Source: Candidatus Saccharibacteria bacterium UBA6575 (GTDB lineage Bacteria; Patescibacteriota; Saccharimonadia; Saccharimonadales; Saccharimonadaceae). Taken from it: a stretch of 8,572 nucleotides of DNA. Both the position numbers and the translations under genes were made by a program. Below, in pieces: positions 1 through 6,573 of this stretch. The stretch lies in contig DJJF01000013.1 of NCBI GenBank assembly GCA_002434005.1, positions 12,256 through 20,827 of the forward strand. Direction: 5' to 3'. The notes beneath the pieces were generated by a model. It was given only the letters and a program-made list of their open reading frames with translations, made no database searches and had not been told where the DNA came from. Position 1 is the first letter of the stretch. The number at the start of each line of letters is the position of its first letter.

Positions 1-1608
1 ACCGTCGGTGGGGGTTCGCGTGAGGAGTTAGGGCGCCCGATTGCAGAGCGTCGTGCTCAGATTGGCCAGCCGTCACGACCGATCAGCCAAAATATTCCAC
101 AACCTCAGCCAGTGGCGATGCGACGAAGCGAAATCGATGATTCGCTCGCACAAATTCATGATGATGAGCAGCGCCCAAAGCAGGCACGTGGGTTCTTTAG
201 TAAGCGCCAAAAGAAAGTATTGAGCCGCAAGCAAAAAATAGCTCGTCGATTGGCAATAGTTTTAGCGGTTATCCTGATTTGTGCTGGAGCGTATATTGGA
301 TTCAAATTCATGATCGCGAGTGGCAACGTATTCCAAGGGAACATCTTCGATATTTTCCAGTCTAAACCTCTTAAAATGGATGAGAATGGACGTTCAAATG
401 TGCTGGTGTTTGGTACCAGCGAGGACGACCCAGGACACGAGGCGGCCTATCTGACTGACTCGATAATGGTAATCAGCATCGATCAGAACAAAAAGGATGC
501 ATTTATGATGAGCATTCCGCGTGACTTGATTGTAGATTACGGCGAAGCCTGTTTTGCAGGTTATCAGGGTAAGATTAATGCGCTCTACGGGTGCTACTCC
601 GATCAAGGTGAAAATGAGCCAGCAGGGGCGGCAGCTTTGCAAAAGAAAGTCGGAGAAATACTCGGCCTTGATGTGCAGTATTACGCGCATGTGAATTACA
701 CAGTTGTGCGTGATACCGTAAAGGCGCTTGGGTCAATCGACGTTACAATTGAAAGCCGCGACCCACGTGGCATTATGGATTCGAACTTCGACTGGAAATG
801 TATGGGGGGTAATGCTCGAGCATCACAAGCTACAAAGGTCAAAAACTGTCCGCCAAGTGGCCACTTCATTGATTATCCTAACGGCAAGGTGACACTCGAT
901 CCAGAGCATGCGTTGTATCTGGCACAAGCACGTGGCGCTGTAGCGCCTACGTACGGCCTCGAGCAGTCTAATTTCGACCGTGAAGTGAACCAGCAAAAGA
1001 TTGTTAAGGCAATCCGCGAGAAAGCTGTGAGTGCTGGTACGCTAGCGGACATTGGCAAGGTAACCGGGCTGATCGATGCACTGGGTAATAACCTGCGCAC
1101 AGATTTCGCAACTGCCGAAGTACGAACCCTTATTCAAATCGGACAAGACATTCCATCTGACTCTATTCAGTCGCTTTCACTTGTGAAAGAAGGTGAAGAA
1201 CTTGTTTCAAGTGGACTTGGTGGGGTAGTGCCGGTGGCTGGGTCCTTCGAATACGCTGAGATTCAGGCTTTCATTGATAAGAACATGTCGAGTGATCCTG
1301 TTGCTCGAGAAGGTGCTAACATCGTAGTCATGAATGGCACGGGAACCGCAGGCCTTGCACTCACCGAGTCAGGACGCCTGACCGAAGCTGGCTACACGGT
1401 ATCTAACGCAACTAACGCACCAACGAGCGATTACAAACAAACGACCATTTATCGAATTAATAAGACCGAAAAGGGTGGAACGGCCAAGGCGCTTACGAAA
1501 CGCTACGGCGTAGAACTCGTTACGACCGATCCAGGCTTTGCCGTTGAAGAAGGTGTAGACTTTGTGGTCATTATCGGTACGTCGAGCATCGACACTTCAT
1601 CGAACTGA
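1..1608 (+). CDS. LCP-family (LytR-CpsA-Psr) cell-wall glycopolymer ligase, 5' end outside window
   Basis: LCP enzymes move glycopolymers from undecaprenyl-pyrophosphate carriers onto peptidoglycan on the outer membrane face. Numbering from the first in-window codon, I see a charged, Pro/Gln-rich cytoplasmic tail, one membrane helix at about 82-106, the LCP catalytic domain at about 130-350 and a LytR_C domain at about 439-527 (NIVVMNGTG at its start). LCP landmarks are the TDSIM Asp153, SIPRD Arg174, KINALYG, the ALYLAQARG Arg311 and the FDREVNQQ Arg327, matching conserved carrier-lipid-binding positions of the family. The frame is open back to base 1 and the GTG at 112 has no ribosome site or promoter before it, so the gene very probably starts upstream. 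Four extracytoplasmic cysteines (184, 198, 267, 283) could form disulfides. Stop TGA is followed at once by an in-frame TAG. Family is certain; the polymer is unknown. Confidence 0.93.
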   Translation, partial: TVGGGSREELGRPIAERRAQIGQPSRPISQNIPQPQPVAMRRSEIDDSLAQIHDDEQRPKQARGFFSKRQKKVLSRKQKIARRLAIVLAVILICAGAYIGFKFMIASGNVFQGNIFDIFQSKPLKMDENGRSNVLVFGTSEDDPGHEAAYLTDSIMVISIDQNKKDAFMMSIPRDLIVDYGEACFAGYQGKINALYGCYSDQGENEPAGAAALQKKVGEILGLDVQYYAHVNYTVVRDTVKALGSIDVTIESRDPRGIMDSNFDWKCMGGNARASQATKVKNCPPSGHFIDYPNGKVTLDPEHALYLAQARGAVAPTYGLEQSNFDREVNQQKIVKAIREKAVSAGTLADIGKVTGLIDALGNNLRTDFATAEVRTLIQIGQDIPSDSIQSLSLVKEGEELVSSGLGGVVPVAGSFEYAEIQAFIDKNMSSDPVAREGANIVVMNGTGTAGLALTESGRLTEAGYTVSNATNAPTSDYKQTTIYRINKTEKGGTAKALTKRYGVELVTTDPGFAVEEGVDFVVIIGTSSIDTSSN

Positions 1609-1622
1609 TAGGTGCTTAGGGG

Positions 1623-1631
1623 TGATACAAT
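1623..1631 (+). promoter_or_regulatory. Extended -10 element before the 1640 membrane-protein gene
   Basis: TG-A-TACAAT: an extended -10 (TG at 1623-1624, hexamer 1626-1631) lies 8 bases before the ATG at 1640. A start about 7 bases past the hexamer gives an mRNA with a leader of about 0-2 nt. No good -35 is seen. No Shine-Dalgarno is present. Inferred from sequence only; read-through from the LCP gene is also possible because no terminator separates them. Confidence 0.55.
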
Positions 1632-1639
1632 AGGGTCAT

Positions 1640-2407
1640 ATGGAGCTGCTTAAGTCTGTCCGCCGCCGTTCGTTCCTGAGTGAAGCGGCATACATCATTC
1701 TGAATATTACACTGGCAGTCATGCTGTTGGTGCTTGTATTAGTAGTAAACGTACCCTGGCCAGCGCTCGGGTTGGTGCTGCTGAGTAAATGGCGAGTGTT
1801 CGCCGTACGTTCCCGCTACTGGACCGCGAACATTCGCGCTAATTTGGTCGATGTCATTGTTGGTATCAGCATGGTGGTATTCTTGTATGCTTCCAGCGGT
1901 GACTTAGCCACGCAAATTTCACTCACACTGCTATACATTGGCTGGCTGCTATTCTTAAAACCTCGCTCAAAGCGCGCTTACGTGGCATCACAGGCCATGG
2001 TAGGGCTAGTGTTCGGTATTGGGGCAATTGTACAAATATCACCGGCTCTGCCTGTGTCAGTTGTAGTGCTACTATCATGGATCGTCGGGTATGCCACTTC
2101 CCGGCATGTTCTGAGTGTGCAGCATGAGTCGCATATTAATTTCTTAAGCTTACTTTGGGGTTTTGTGATCGCTGAGATCATGTGGCTCAGCTACCACTGG
2201 ACAATTGGGTACCAGGTAGGCAACACGCTGCAGCTATCACAAGTTGTGGTTATCATCGCCGCGCTTAGTTTCCTTGCAGAGCGCAGCTACATTAGCTACC
2301 ACAAGAATGGTCAGATCCTGTCGAGCGATATCATGATGCCGGCATTATTAACAATAAGTATTATTGGCGTTGTATTGTTTGTGTTTGGCGGCGCGGCTAC
2401 GATTTAA
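1640..2407 (+). CDS. Polytopic membrane protein of unknown function
   Basis: I do not recognise a named family. The 255-residue product starts with a short basic segment (KSVRRRSF) and then shows about eight hydrophobic helices, roughly at residues 16-36, 39-50, 69-86, 92-107, 116-133, 137-153, 166-185 and 198-214, with a last one at 232-253. The first two may be one hairpin. Basic loops (after residue 50 and at 107-113, KPRSKR) suggest cytoplasmic sides by the positive-inside rule. No catalytic motif, ATPase site or transporter signature is visible. It lies 31 bases after the LCP ligase gene and just before the HtrA gene, so an envelope role such as lipid-linked polymer handling is possible but unproven. 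ATG 1640 is chosen because a -10 element sits directly before it. Confidence 0.85.
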   Translation: MELLKSVRRRSFLSEAAYIILNITLAVMLLVLVLVVNVPWPALGLVLLSKWRVFAVRSRYWTANIRANLVDVIVGISMVVFLYASSGDLATQISLTLLYIGWLLFLKPRSKRAYVASQAMVGLVFGIGAIVQISPALPVSVVVLLSWIVGYATSRHVLSVQHESHINFLSLLWGFVIAEIMWLSYHWTIGYQVGNTLQLSQVVVIIAALSFLAERSYISYHKNGQILSSDIMMPALLTISIIGVVLFVFGGAATI

Positions 2408-2438
2408 GAATTTTAAGCTAATTTTTAGGGAGGCACGG

Positions 2439-2444
2439 TACAAG
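2439..2444 (+). promoter_or_regulatory. Possible -10 abutting the htrA start
   Basis: TACAAG ends exactly 6 bases before the ATG at 2451, the spacing seen at other starts in this window. It is a weak hexamer with no clear -35. A GGGAGG-type Shine-Dalgarno (2428-2433) is also present but 17 bases from the ATG, which is too far for normal use, and no other in-frame start lies between. Either reading is uncertain. Confidence 0.35.
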
Positions 2445-2450
2445 AAGGGT

Positions 2451-3668
2451 ATGGAACAAAAAGACTCAACAACTCCGAACGAACCAGTAAAGAACACAAG
2501 GAACGACGCGGTGTCAAAGCCTGCTGCAGCTAAACGATCTGTATCATCTAAAAAACCACTGCTTGCAGCCGGCATTTTAGCATTAGCTGTTGGCGCAGGA
2601 TTTGGTGGAGCGGCTCTTCAAGATGTCGTATCTGACGAATCATCGCAGCTAACCGTACTGAAAACCTCAAAAGAAGACGGAAATAATACCGTTACTCCGG
2701 ATGAAGAATCGATTGCAGCAGTTGCAACAGCAGTCAGTCCAAGCGTCGTTTCAGTGCTTACCTCGACTAGTCAGACATCGCGTTATTACAACCAGCAGTA
2801 CCAGCAAGAAGGCGCTGGCACGGGTATGATAGTTAGCTCAAACGGCTACATTATGACGAATAAACACGTTGTAGACGGCGCCGACACCGTAACAGTCGTA
2901 CTGCCGGACGGTCGCAAATACGAGAATGTTGACGTTCTCGGCAGCGACCCATTGAACGATGTCGCGTTTCTTAAGATCAAGAATGTATCTGGCCTGCCCG
3001 CGATCACGCTTGGCGATTCAAAGACGATCCGTATAGGTCAATCGGTGGTTGCGATCGGCAACGCGCTCGGTCAATATCAAAATTCGGTAACAAGCGGCAT
3101 TGTTTCGGGTACTGGTCGGCCAGTCGTCGCCTCGAGTAGCAATAGCGAAGCAGACGCCGAGAGTTTGACCGATCTTATTCAAACCGATGCGGCTATAAAC
3201 TCAGGCAATTCCGGCGGGCCACTTCTCAACCTGAAGGGTCAGGTAATCGGTATCAACACTGCGATTGCCGAAGATGCCCAGAGCATTGGGTTTGCGATTC
3301 CTATCAGCGCCACAAAGGGTCTGTTAAATCACGTTATTAAAACCGGTAAGGTGGAACGTGCGTACCTGGGTGTGCAATATGTTTCAATTACGCCAACCGT
3401 GAAGGATCAGTACGATTTGAGTGTCGGTAAGGGCGACTACGTAACGGCAGACCGTGGCTCTAGTGTGCAGCAGAATGGTCCTGCCGATAAAGCTGGCGTA
3501 AAAGATAAAGACATCATTACCGCCGTAAATGGCTTCAAGGTCGGTGAAGTAGCCAGCGTCTCGAGCCTGATATCTGAATACGAACCAGGGCAAAAAGTAG
3601 AACTTACCGTACTACGCGGCGGTCGTGAGATTAAACTCACTGCAACACTTGGTACGTATTCAAGTTAG
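2451..3668 (+). CDS. htrA: Membrane-anchored HtrA/DegP-type serine protease with one PDZ domain
   Basis: HtrA proteases degrade or refold damaged proteins outside the cytoplasmic membrane. The 405-residue product has a polar cytoplasmic tail (1-35), a single signal-anchor helix (about 36-57), a low-complexity linker, a chymotrypsin-fold protease domain (about 88-295) and one C-terminal PDZ domain (about 305-400, YLGVQY at its start). The catalytic triad is visible: His139 in TNKHVV, Asp170 in DPLNDVAFLKI, Ser254 in SGNSGGPL, with the oxyanion-loop glycines intact. One PDZ and an N-terminal anchor match Gram-positive and actinobacterial HtrA layouts rather than two-PDZ DegP. ATG 2451 is preferred over a GTG at 2364, which would overlap the preceding gene and add a segment unlike any HtrA tail. 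The TAG stop overlaps the convergent prmC stop by sharing 4 bases. Activity is predicted; substrates are unknown. Confidence 0.95.
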   Translation: MEQKDSTTPNEPVKNTRNDAVSKPAAAKRSVSSKKPLLAAGILALAVGAGFGGAALQDVVSDESSQLTVLKTSKEDGNNTVTPDEESIAAVATAVSPSVVSVLTSTSQTSRYYNQQYQQEGAGTGMIVSSNGYIMTNKHVVDGADTVTVVLPDGRKYENVDVLGSDPLNDVAFLKIKNVSGLPAITLGDSKTIRIGQSVVAIGNALGQYQNSVTSGIVSGTGRPVVASSSNSEADAESLTDLIQTDAAINSGNSGGPLLNLKGQVIGINTAIAEDAQSIGFAIPISATKGLLNHVIKTGKVERAYLGVQYVSITPTVKDQYDLSVGKGDYVTADRGSSVQQNGPADKAGVKDKDIITAVNGFKVGEVASVSSLISEYEPGQKVELTVLRGGREIKLTATLGTYSS

Positions 3669-4492
3669 CTGAGCTTTAGGCCGATCGCAAATTCGTCGCG
3701 AGCAACTTCTTTGAAGCCATGCGACTTACCGTAGTCGGCTATTGCATCGAGTTGCCGAGGGTCAGCTTCAAGTAAAAGCAAGGCATTCGGCTTTGCGCGC
3801 GCAGCGGTTTGTTCAATGCAACGCTTAATGATAGCCAGCCCGCCGTCATCGGCATACAAAGCTTCTTCGGGTTCGTTTGCAAGTTCAGGCGACTGGTCCC
3901 AGGAGCGATCAACATAGGGGAGATTGGCAACGATAATATCGGGTGAATACGGGTAGCCGGTAAGTAAATCACTCACGAATGCCTCTACTTCGACTTCCAG
4001 GCTCCGCGCATTTTTCTCGGCAACTTGTAAAGCGTGGCGAGACGAATCTACCAGCGCGACATCTAGCTCAGGAATCTCTAATTTTGCAGTCACCCCAAGG
4101 CATCCGCTGCCAGTGCCAACATCTACTAGTCGCATATTGGTGATACCGGGCAGCGCCTGCGAAGAAGGCAACAACGCTTTGAGCATAGTGATAAGCTGTT
4201 CGCTTTCGGGCCGGGGGATTAATACGCTCGGCGACACGCTAAATCGCCTGCCATAGAATTCTTTGTGTCCAATGATATATGCCACCGGGACGCGGTCTTT
4301 TCGTAGTTCTACTCGAGCATTTGCGATATCTTCGTCACGGGGACTAATATCGTCTTCGGGGTGAGCATGGAGGAATGTCCTAGGGTGGCGCAGTGTGTGT
4401 GCCAGAATTATTTCGGCATCTAAACGTGGGGAGGGGAGCATGTCGTCCGCTAACTCGTCCGTCGCCTGCTTTAACCACTGTGCAATAGTCAT
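3665..4492 (-). CDS. prmC: Release factor glutamine methyltransferase PrmC (HemK)
   Basis: PrmC uses S-adenosylmethionine to methylate the glutamine of the GGQ motif in release factors, which raises termination efficiency. The 275-residue protein has the N-terminal helical substrate domain (about 1-75, SPRLDAEIILAHTL), the linker IIGHKEFYG and VLIPRPESE (74-97), then the Rossmann methyltransferase domain with SAM motif I DVGTGSG at 124-130 and VDS at 148-150. The active-site tetrapeptide reads NLPY (190-193) where the family consensus is NPPY; the Asn and Tyr are kept. ATG at 4492 is chosen over longer readings because the conserved fold begins there and an extended -10 sits 6 bases upstream. 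Its target gene prfA lies about 600 bases away on the same strand, separated by an opposing gene. Confidence 0.96.
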   Translation of the reverse strand: MTIAQWLKQATDELADDMLPSPRLDAEIILAHTLRHPRTFLHAHPEDDISPRDEDIANARVELRKDRVPVAYIIGHKEFYGRRFSVSPSVLIPRPESEQLITMLKALLPSSQALPGITNMRLVDVGTGSGCLGVTAKLEIPELDVALVDSSRHALQVAEKNARSLEVEVEAFVSDLLTGYPYSPDIIVANLPYVDRSWDQSPELANEPEEALYADDGGLAIIKRCIEQTAARAKPNALLLLEADPRQLDAIADYGKSHGFKEVARDEFAIGLKLS

Positions 4493-4498
4493 ACTATC

Positions 4499-4507
4499 AT
4501 TATGACA
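4499..4507 (-). promoter_or_regulatory. Extended -10 of prmC, leaderless spacing
   Basis: On the - strand TG-T-CATAAT lies with its hexamer (4499-4504) ending 6 bases before the prmC ATG (4492), so the predicted first transcribed base is at or next to the A of the start codon. No convincing -35 is visible. It is back to back with the promoter of the 4566 gene in a 73-base divergent intergenic region. Confidence 0.6.
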
Positions 4508-4530
4508 GGAGTTGCATAATAGGCAAAACA

Positions 4531-4559
4531 TTGACAAATAAACATAAACGTGATACGAT
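4531..4559 (+). promoter_or_regulatory. Near-consensus promoter of the 4566 gene, leaderless spacing
   Basis: TTGACA (4531-4536), a 17-base spacer ending in TG-A, and TACGAT (4554-4559) form an almost ideal housekeeping-sigma promoter. The hexamer ends 6 bases before ATG 4566, so transcription is predicted to start on or beside the start codon and there is no room for a Shine-Dalgarno site. This is the strongest promoter in the window. Confidence 0.8.
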
Positions 4560-4565
4560 GAAATT

Positions 4566-5105
4566 ATGACAACTCGCACCCCTAAAAGCAGACACGAACA
4601 TTTCCTTCTTCCAAGTAACCGGGCTATGGTTGCTGGCATTGCCTTATCTGCATTGACAGCAGTGGGCCTGAATGCAGTAGTATCGAAGAACGAAACAAGT
4701 ACTACAGAAATCGAACAAGCGCCAAAATCAGAGACGGTTCATGTTGAAGTTTTCAAAGAAGTAAACGACGATGACTGGGGTCACACGACGGCCGAAAACC
4801 TGATTATGTATGCCGTTGGCAAGGGCTCAGCTGAAGCTATTGCGAAGTTAAATCCTAACGATACCGAAACAACACCTGAAGATATTGCCGAACTTGCCAG
4901 TGCATTGCCATATTACGATGAGACGAATCATGCGCTTGAACTTGCGAGCAAAGACGGTACTGTAGTTCTACAGCCTGGCCAAGAACTAAGCCTAGAAGTT
5001 GACGTAACTGTTACTGAGAATGCGAAAGCCGATGCTGATCAAGACTACGTGATTACGTACGAAGTTACCGATGCCGAGTATCATTCACCAAGCGACGCCG
5101 CGTAA
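4566..5105 (+). CDS. Exported or membrane-anchored acidic protein of unknown function
   Basis: I do not recognise this 179-residue protein. It has a basic N-terminus (residues 1-19), one hydrophobic segment (about 20-39, AMVAGIALSALTAVGLNAVV) and then a strongly acidic, Thr/Ser/Glu-rich region, fitting a signal anchor or uncleaved signal peptide with the bulk outside the membrane. No lipobox Cys is present; the protein has no cysteine. Two pieces faintly recall LysM repeats: a helix ending in AIAKLNPND (about 90-98) and VLQPGQELSLEV (about 135-146), but about 37 residues separate them, so this is weak. It has a near-consensus promoter of its own and lies in the opposite direction between prmC and prfA. 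It ends 17 bases from the convergent prfA stop with no strong terminator. Confidence 0.85.
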   Translation: MTTRTPKSRHEHFLLPSNRAMVAGIALSALTAVGLNAVVSKNETSTTEIEQAPKSETVHVEVFKEVNDDDWGHTTAENLIMYAVGKGSAEAIAKLNPNDTETTPEDIAELASALPYYDETNHALELASKDGTVVLQPGQELSLEVDVTVTENAKADADQDYVITYEVTDAEYHSPSDAA

Positions 5106-5122
5106 CGTAGCCCGTTATTCGC

Positions 5123-6190
5123 TCAATTTGCGTTCTGAGCCTTAAGTTCGCGCTCGTAGGCTTGTAGTTTCTCGATTAGATCGTCGATATCGCCGTTCAT
5201 GGCTTGAGGAATACCGCTGCGGGAATAACCAATGCGGTGATCGGTAATACGATCTTGTGGGAAATTGTATGTACGGATTTTTTCACTGCGGTCTCCGCTG
5301 CCGATTAATCCGCGGCGTTCTGCCGAGAGTTTGGCATTTTCTTCGTCGATCTTAATTTGCATCAGTCGTGAGCGGAGGACGCTCATGGCTTTTTCTTTGT
5401 TCTTTAGCTGCGACTTTTCATCTTGGTTTGACACAACCAATCCCGAAGGCAAGTGAGTAATACGAACGGCCGAGTCGGTAGTGTTGACCGATTGACCGCC
5501 ATGCCCGCTGGCTCGGAAGATATCGATACGAAGATCCTTTTGATCAATAGTGATATCTGTTTCTTCAGCTTCAGGCAGGACAGCTACGGTTACGGTACTG
5601 GTATGGATACGTCCTTGACTTTCAGTTGCTGGGATGCGCTGCACACGGTGCACGCCGGATTCAAATTTCAGAAATGAGTATGCGGCGTCACCACGGATTT
5701 CGAACACGACTTCCTTGTATCCACCGGTATCGTTAGCACTTTCGCTCATCTGCTCAGTTTTGTAGCCGTGCGATTCGCACCAGCGTAAATACATGCGGTA
5801 AAGTTCTGCTGCGAATAAGCTGGCTTCATCGCCACCTGCGCCGGCTCGGATTTCGACGATCACATTTTTATCGTCATTCGGATCTTTAGGAGTGAGCATG
5901 ATAAACAGCTTTTCTTCAAGGTTTTCTAGCTCGGCTTCTAGCTGAGGCAACTCCTCTTTGGCAAGTTCAGCCAGCTCGTCACCGCCGCCAGATAACTCTT
6001 TCGCATCGGCAATTTGCGTTTCCAATGATTCGCGCCTCATAGCTGCTGCAATAAGATCATCTAATTCGCCGAGCCGGCGATTCTTGCTGCCGAATCCTGG
6101 GTCACTAAAAGCGTCGGGGCGCGACAAAAATTCAGTCAAGTCAGACTTTTCATTGGTAAGTTCAGAAATATCCAAGTTTATCCGCGGCAT
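5123..6190 (-). CDS. prfA: Peptide chain release factor 1 (RF1)
   Basis: RF1 reads UAA and UAG in the ribosomal A site and triggers peptide release. The 355-residue length is normal for the family. An N-terminal coiled-coil domain (about 1-100) is followed by [15 protein letters not shown] (113-127), the codon-recognition tripeptide PAT (187-189, in [14 protein letters not shown]), which marks RF1 rather than RF2, and the catalytic GGQ (231-233). The GGQ flanks read GHGGQSVN instead of the more usual GAGGQHVN. The C-terminal [13 protein letters not shown] (309-321) is typical. The ATG at 6190 is supported by an extended -10 just upstream and by the usual N-terminus length. The stop is TGA, which argues against UGA recoding. 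Gln233 is the predicted substrate of the PrmC encoded nearby. Confidence 0.98.
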   Translation of the reverse strand: MPRINLDISELTNEKSDLTEFLSRPDAFSDPGFGSKNRRLGELDDLIAAAMRRESLETQIADAKELSGGGDELAELAKEELPQLEAELENLEEKLFIMLTPKDPNDDKNVIVEIRAGAGGDEASLFAAELYRMYLRWCESHGYKTEQMSESANDTGGYKEVVFEIRGDAAYSFLKFESGVHRVQRIPATESQGRIHTSTVTVAVLPEAEETDITIDQKDLRIDIFRASGHGGQSVNTTDSAVRITHLPSGLVVSNQDEKSQLKNKEKAMSVLRSRLMQIKIDEENAKLSAERRGLIGSGDRSEKIRTYNFPQDRITDHRIGYSRSGIPQAMNGDIDDLIEKLQAYERELKAQNAN

Positions 6191-6199
6191 ATCTGGTCA

Positions 6200-6208
6200 A
6201 TTATAACA
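6200..6208 (-). promoter_or_regulatory. Extended -10 of prfA
   Basis: On the - strand TG-T-TATAAT is a perfect extended -10, with the hexamer at 6200-6205. It ends 9 bases before ATG 6190, predicting a leader of about 2-3 nt. A weak -35 (TTAAAG, 6223-6228) is 17 bases upstream and would lie in the last codons of the preceding gene. Confidence 0.7.
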
Positions 6209-6217
6209 GATACGGAG

Positions 6218-6508
6218 CTAGTCTTTAACGCGCCTAGCTACAAAGCGTGCAATAACAAGCACGATTGCCGAAACGATACCGAGTGGGGTCAGGATAGTGA
6301 AACATAGATATGCCAGCGCCGCGGTGATGTCACCAAATGTTTGGACTACTTGCTGAAATGCAGACTGGTCTTTAACTCCGAGTCCGCCCGAAAGCTCAAT
6401 AAGAATTAATGCCAGCACGAACAATGTGATTGCGGTAAGTAGAGGTATCGCAGCGAGAAATACGGGCAGGGCACTCCGAAAGGCTTGCTTGGATAGTTTA
6501 GACTTCAT
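6218..6508 (-). CDS. Small two-helix membrane protein, unknown function
   Basis: I do not recognise a family. The 96-residue product begins with a basic segment (MKSKLSKQAFRS), has one long hydrophobic helix (about 14-38), a polar middle containing GGLGVKDQSAFQQVVQ (about 40-55), a second hydrophobic stretch (about 60-86) and a basic end (ARFVARRVKD). Both ends being basic suggests both lie in the cytoplasm, with a short outside loop. The ATG at 6508 is chosen because a TACAAT element ends 6 bases before it. The longer reading from 6553 would begin inside the rpmE terminator hairpin and adds residues of no clear sense. It lies between rpmE and prfA, with an intergenic gap of 27 bases to prfA. 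Confidence 0.75.
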   Translation of the reverse strand: MKSKLSKQAFRSALPVFLAAIPLLTAITLFVLALILIELSGGLGVKDQSAFQQVVQTFGDITAALAYLCFTILTPLGIVSAIVLVIARFVARRVKD

Positions 6509-6514
6509 GTAATT

Positions 6515-6520
6515 ATTGTA
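6515..6520 (-). promoter_or_regulatory. -10 element of the small membrane protein gene
   Basis: On the - strand TACAAT ends 6 bases before ATG 6508, again predicting a leaderless mRNA. No TG extension and no clear -35 are seen; any -35 would fall inside the rpmE terminator hairpin just upstream. Confidence 0.5.
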
Positions 6521-6524
6521 CTTC

Positions 6525-6560
6525 AAACAAAATGACCGCATATACACGGTCATTTTGTTT
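6525..6560 (-). terminator. Intrinsic terminator after rpmE
   Basis: A perfect 14-bp inverted repeat (AAACAAAATGACCG at 6525-6538 and its complement at 6547-6560) encloses an 8-base loop. Read on the - strand it begins 13 bases after the rpmE stop and its distal arm ends in ATTTTGTTT, a T-rich tail after the CGGTC core, as expected for rho-independent termination. The symmetrical A/T-rich flanks could also stop + strand transcription. Confidence 0.85.
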
Positions 6561-6573
6561 CGAAAGCGTGAAT

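Noticed and set aside
112..114. GTG at 112 as the start of the LCP gene
   Set aside because: The frame is open to base 1, no Shine-Dalgarno or -10 lies before it, and the upstream residues continue naturally as a disordered cytoplasmic tail.
41..223. 60-codon + strand reading frame at the window start
   Set aside because: It lies wholly inside the LCP frame in another phase, and its product has no recognisable character.
394..690. 98-codon - strand frame inside the LCP gene
   Set aside because: Antisense to the conserved LCP catalytic domain; no promoter or ribosome site and no family resemblance.
1581..1593. Small inverted repeat GTCGA-gca-TCGAC near the LCP stop
   Set aside because: Only 5 bp, inside coding sequence and with no T tract, so not a convincing terminator.
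2364..2450. Longer htrA start at 2364
   Set aside because: It would overlap the preceding gene by 44 bases and add a cysteine-containing segment before a normal HtrA cytoplasmic tail.
4499..4520. ATTATG...CATAAT inverted repeat as an operator
   Set aside because: The arms are only 6 bp, A/T-rich, and one is simply the prmC -10; chance is the likelier explanation.
4493..4639. Longer prmC reading on the - strand
   Set aside because: The extra residues run through the promoter region and into the divergent gene; PrmC homology begins at the ATG at 4492.
5100..5120. Weak hairpin between the 4566 gene and prfA as a terminator
   Set aside because: About 6 bp with a G-U pair and no T tract on either strand.
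5453..5677. 74-codon + strand frame inside prfA
   Set aside because: Antisense shadow of the conserved RF1 catalytic region with no signals of its own.
6509..6553. Longer start of the small membrane protein at 6553
   Set aside because: It begins in the loop and arm of the rpmE terminator and upstream of the -10 that fits ATG 6508.
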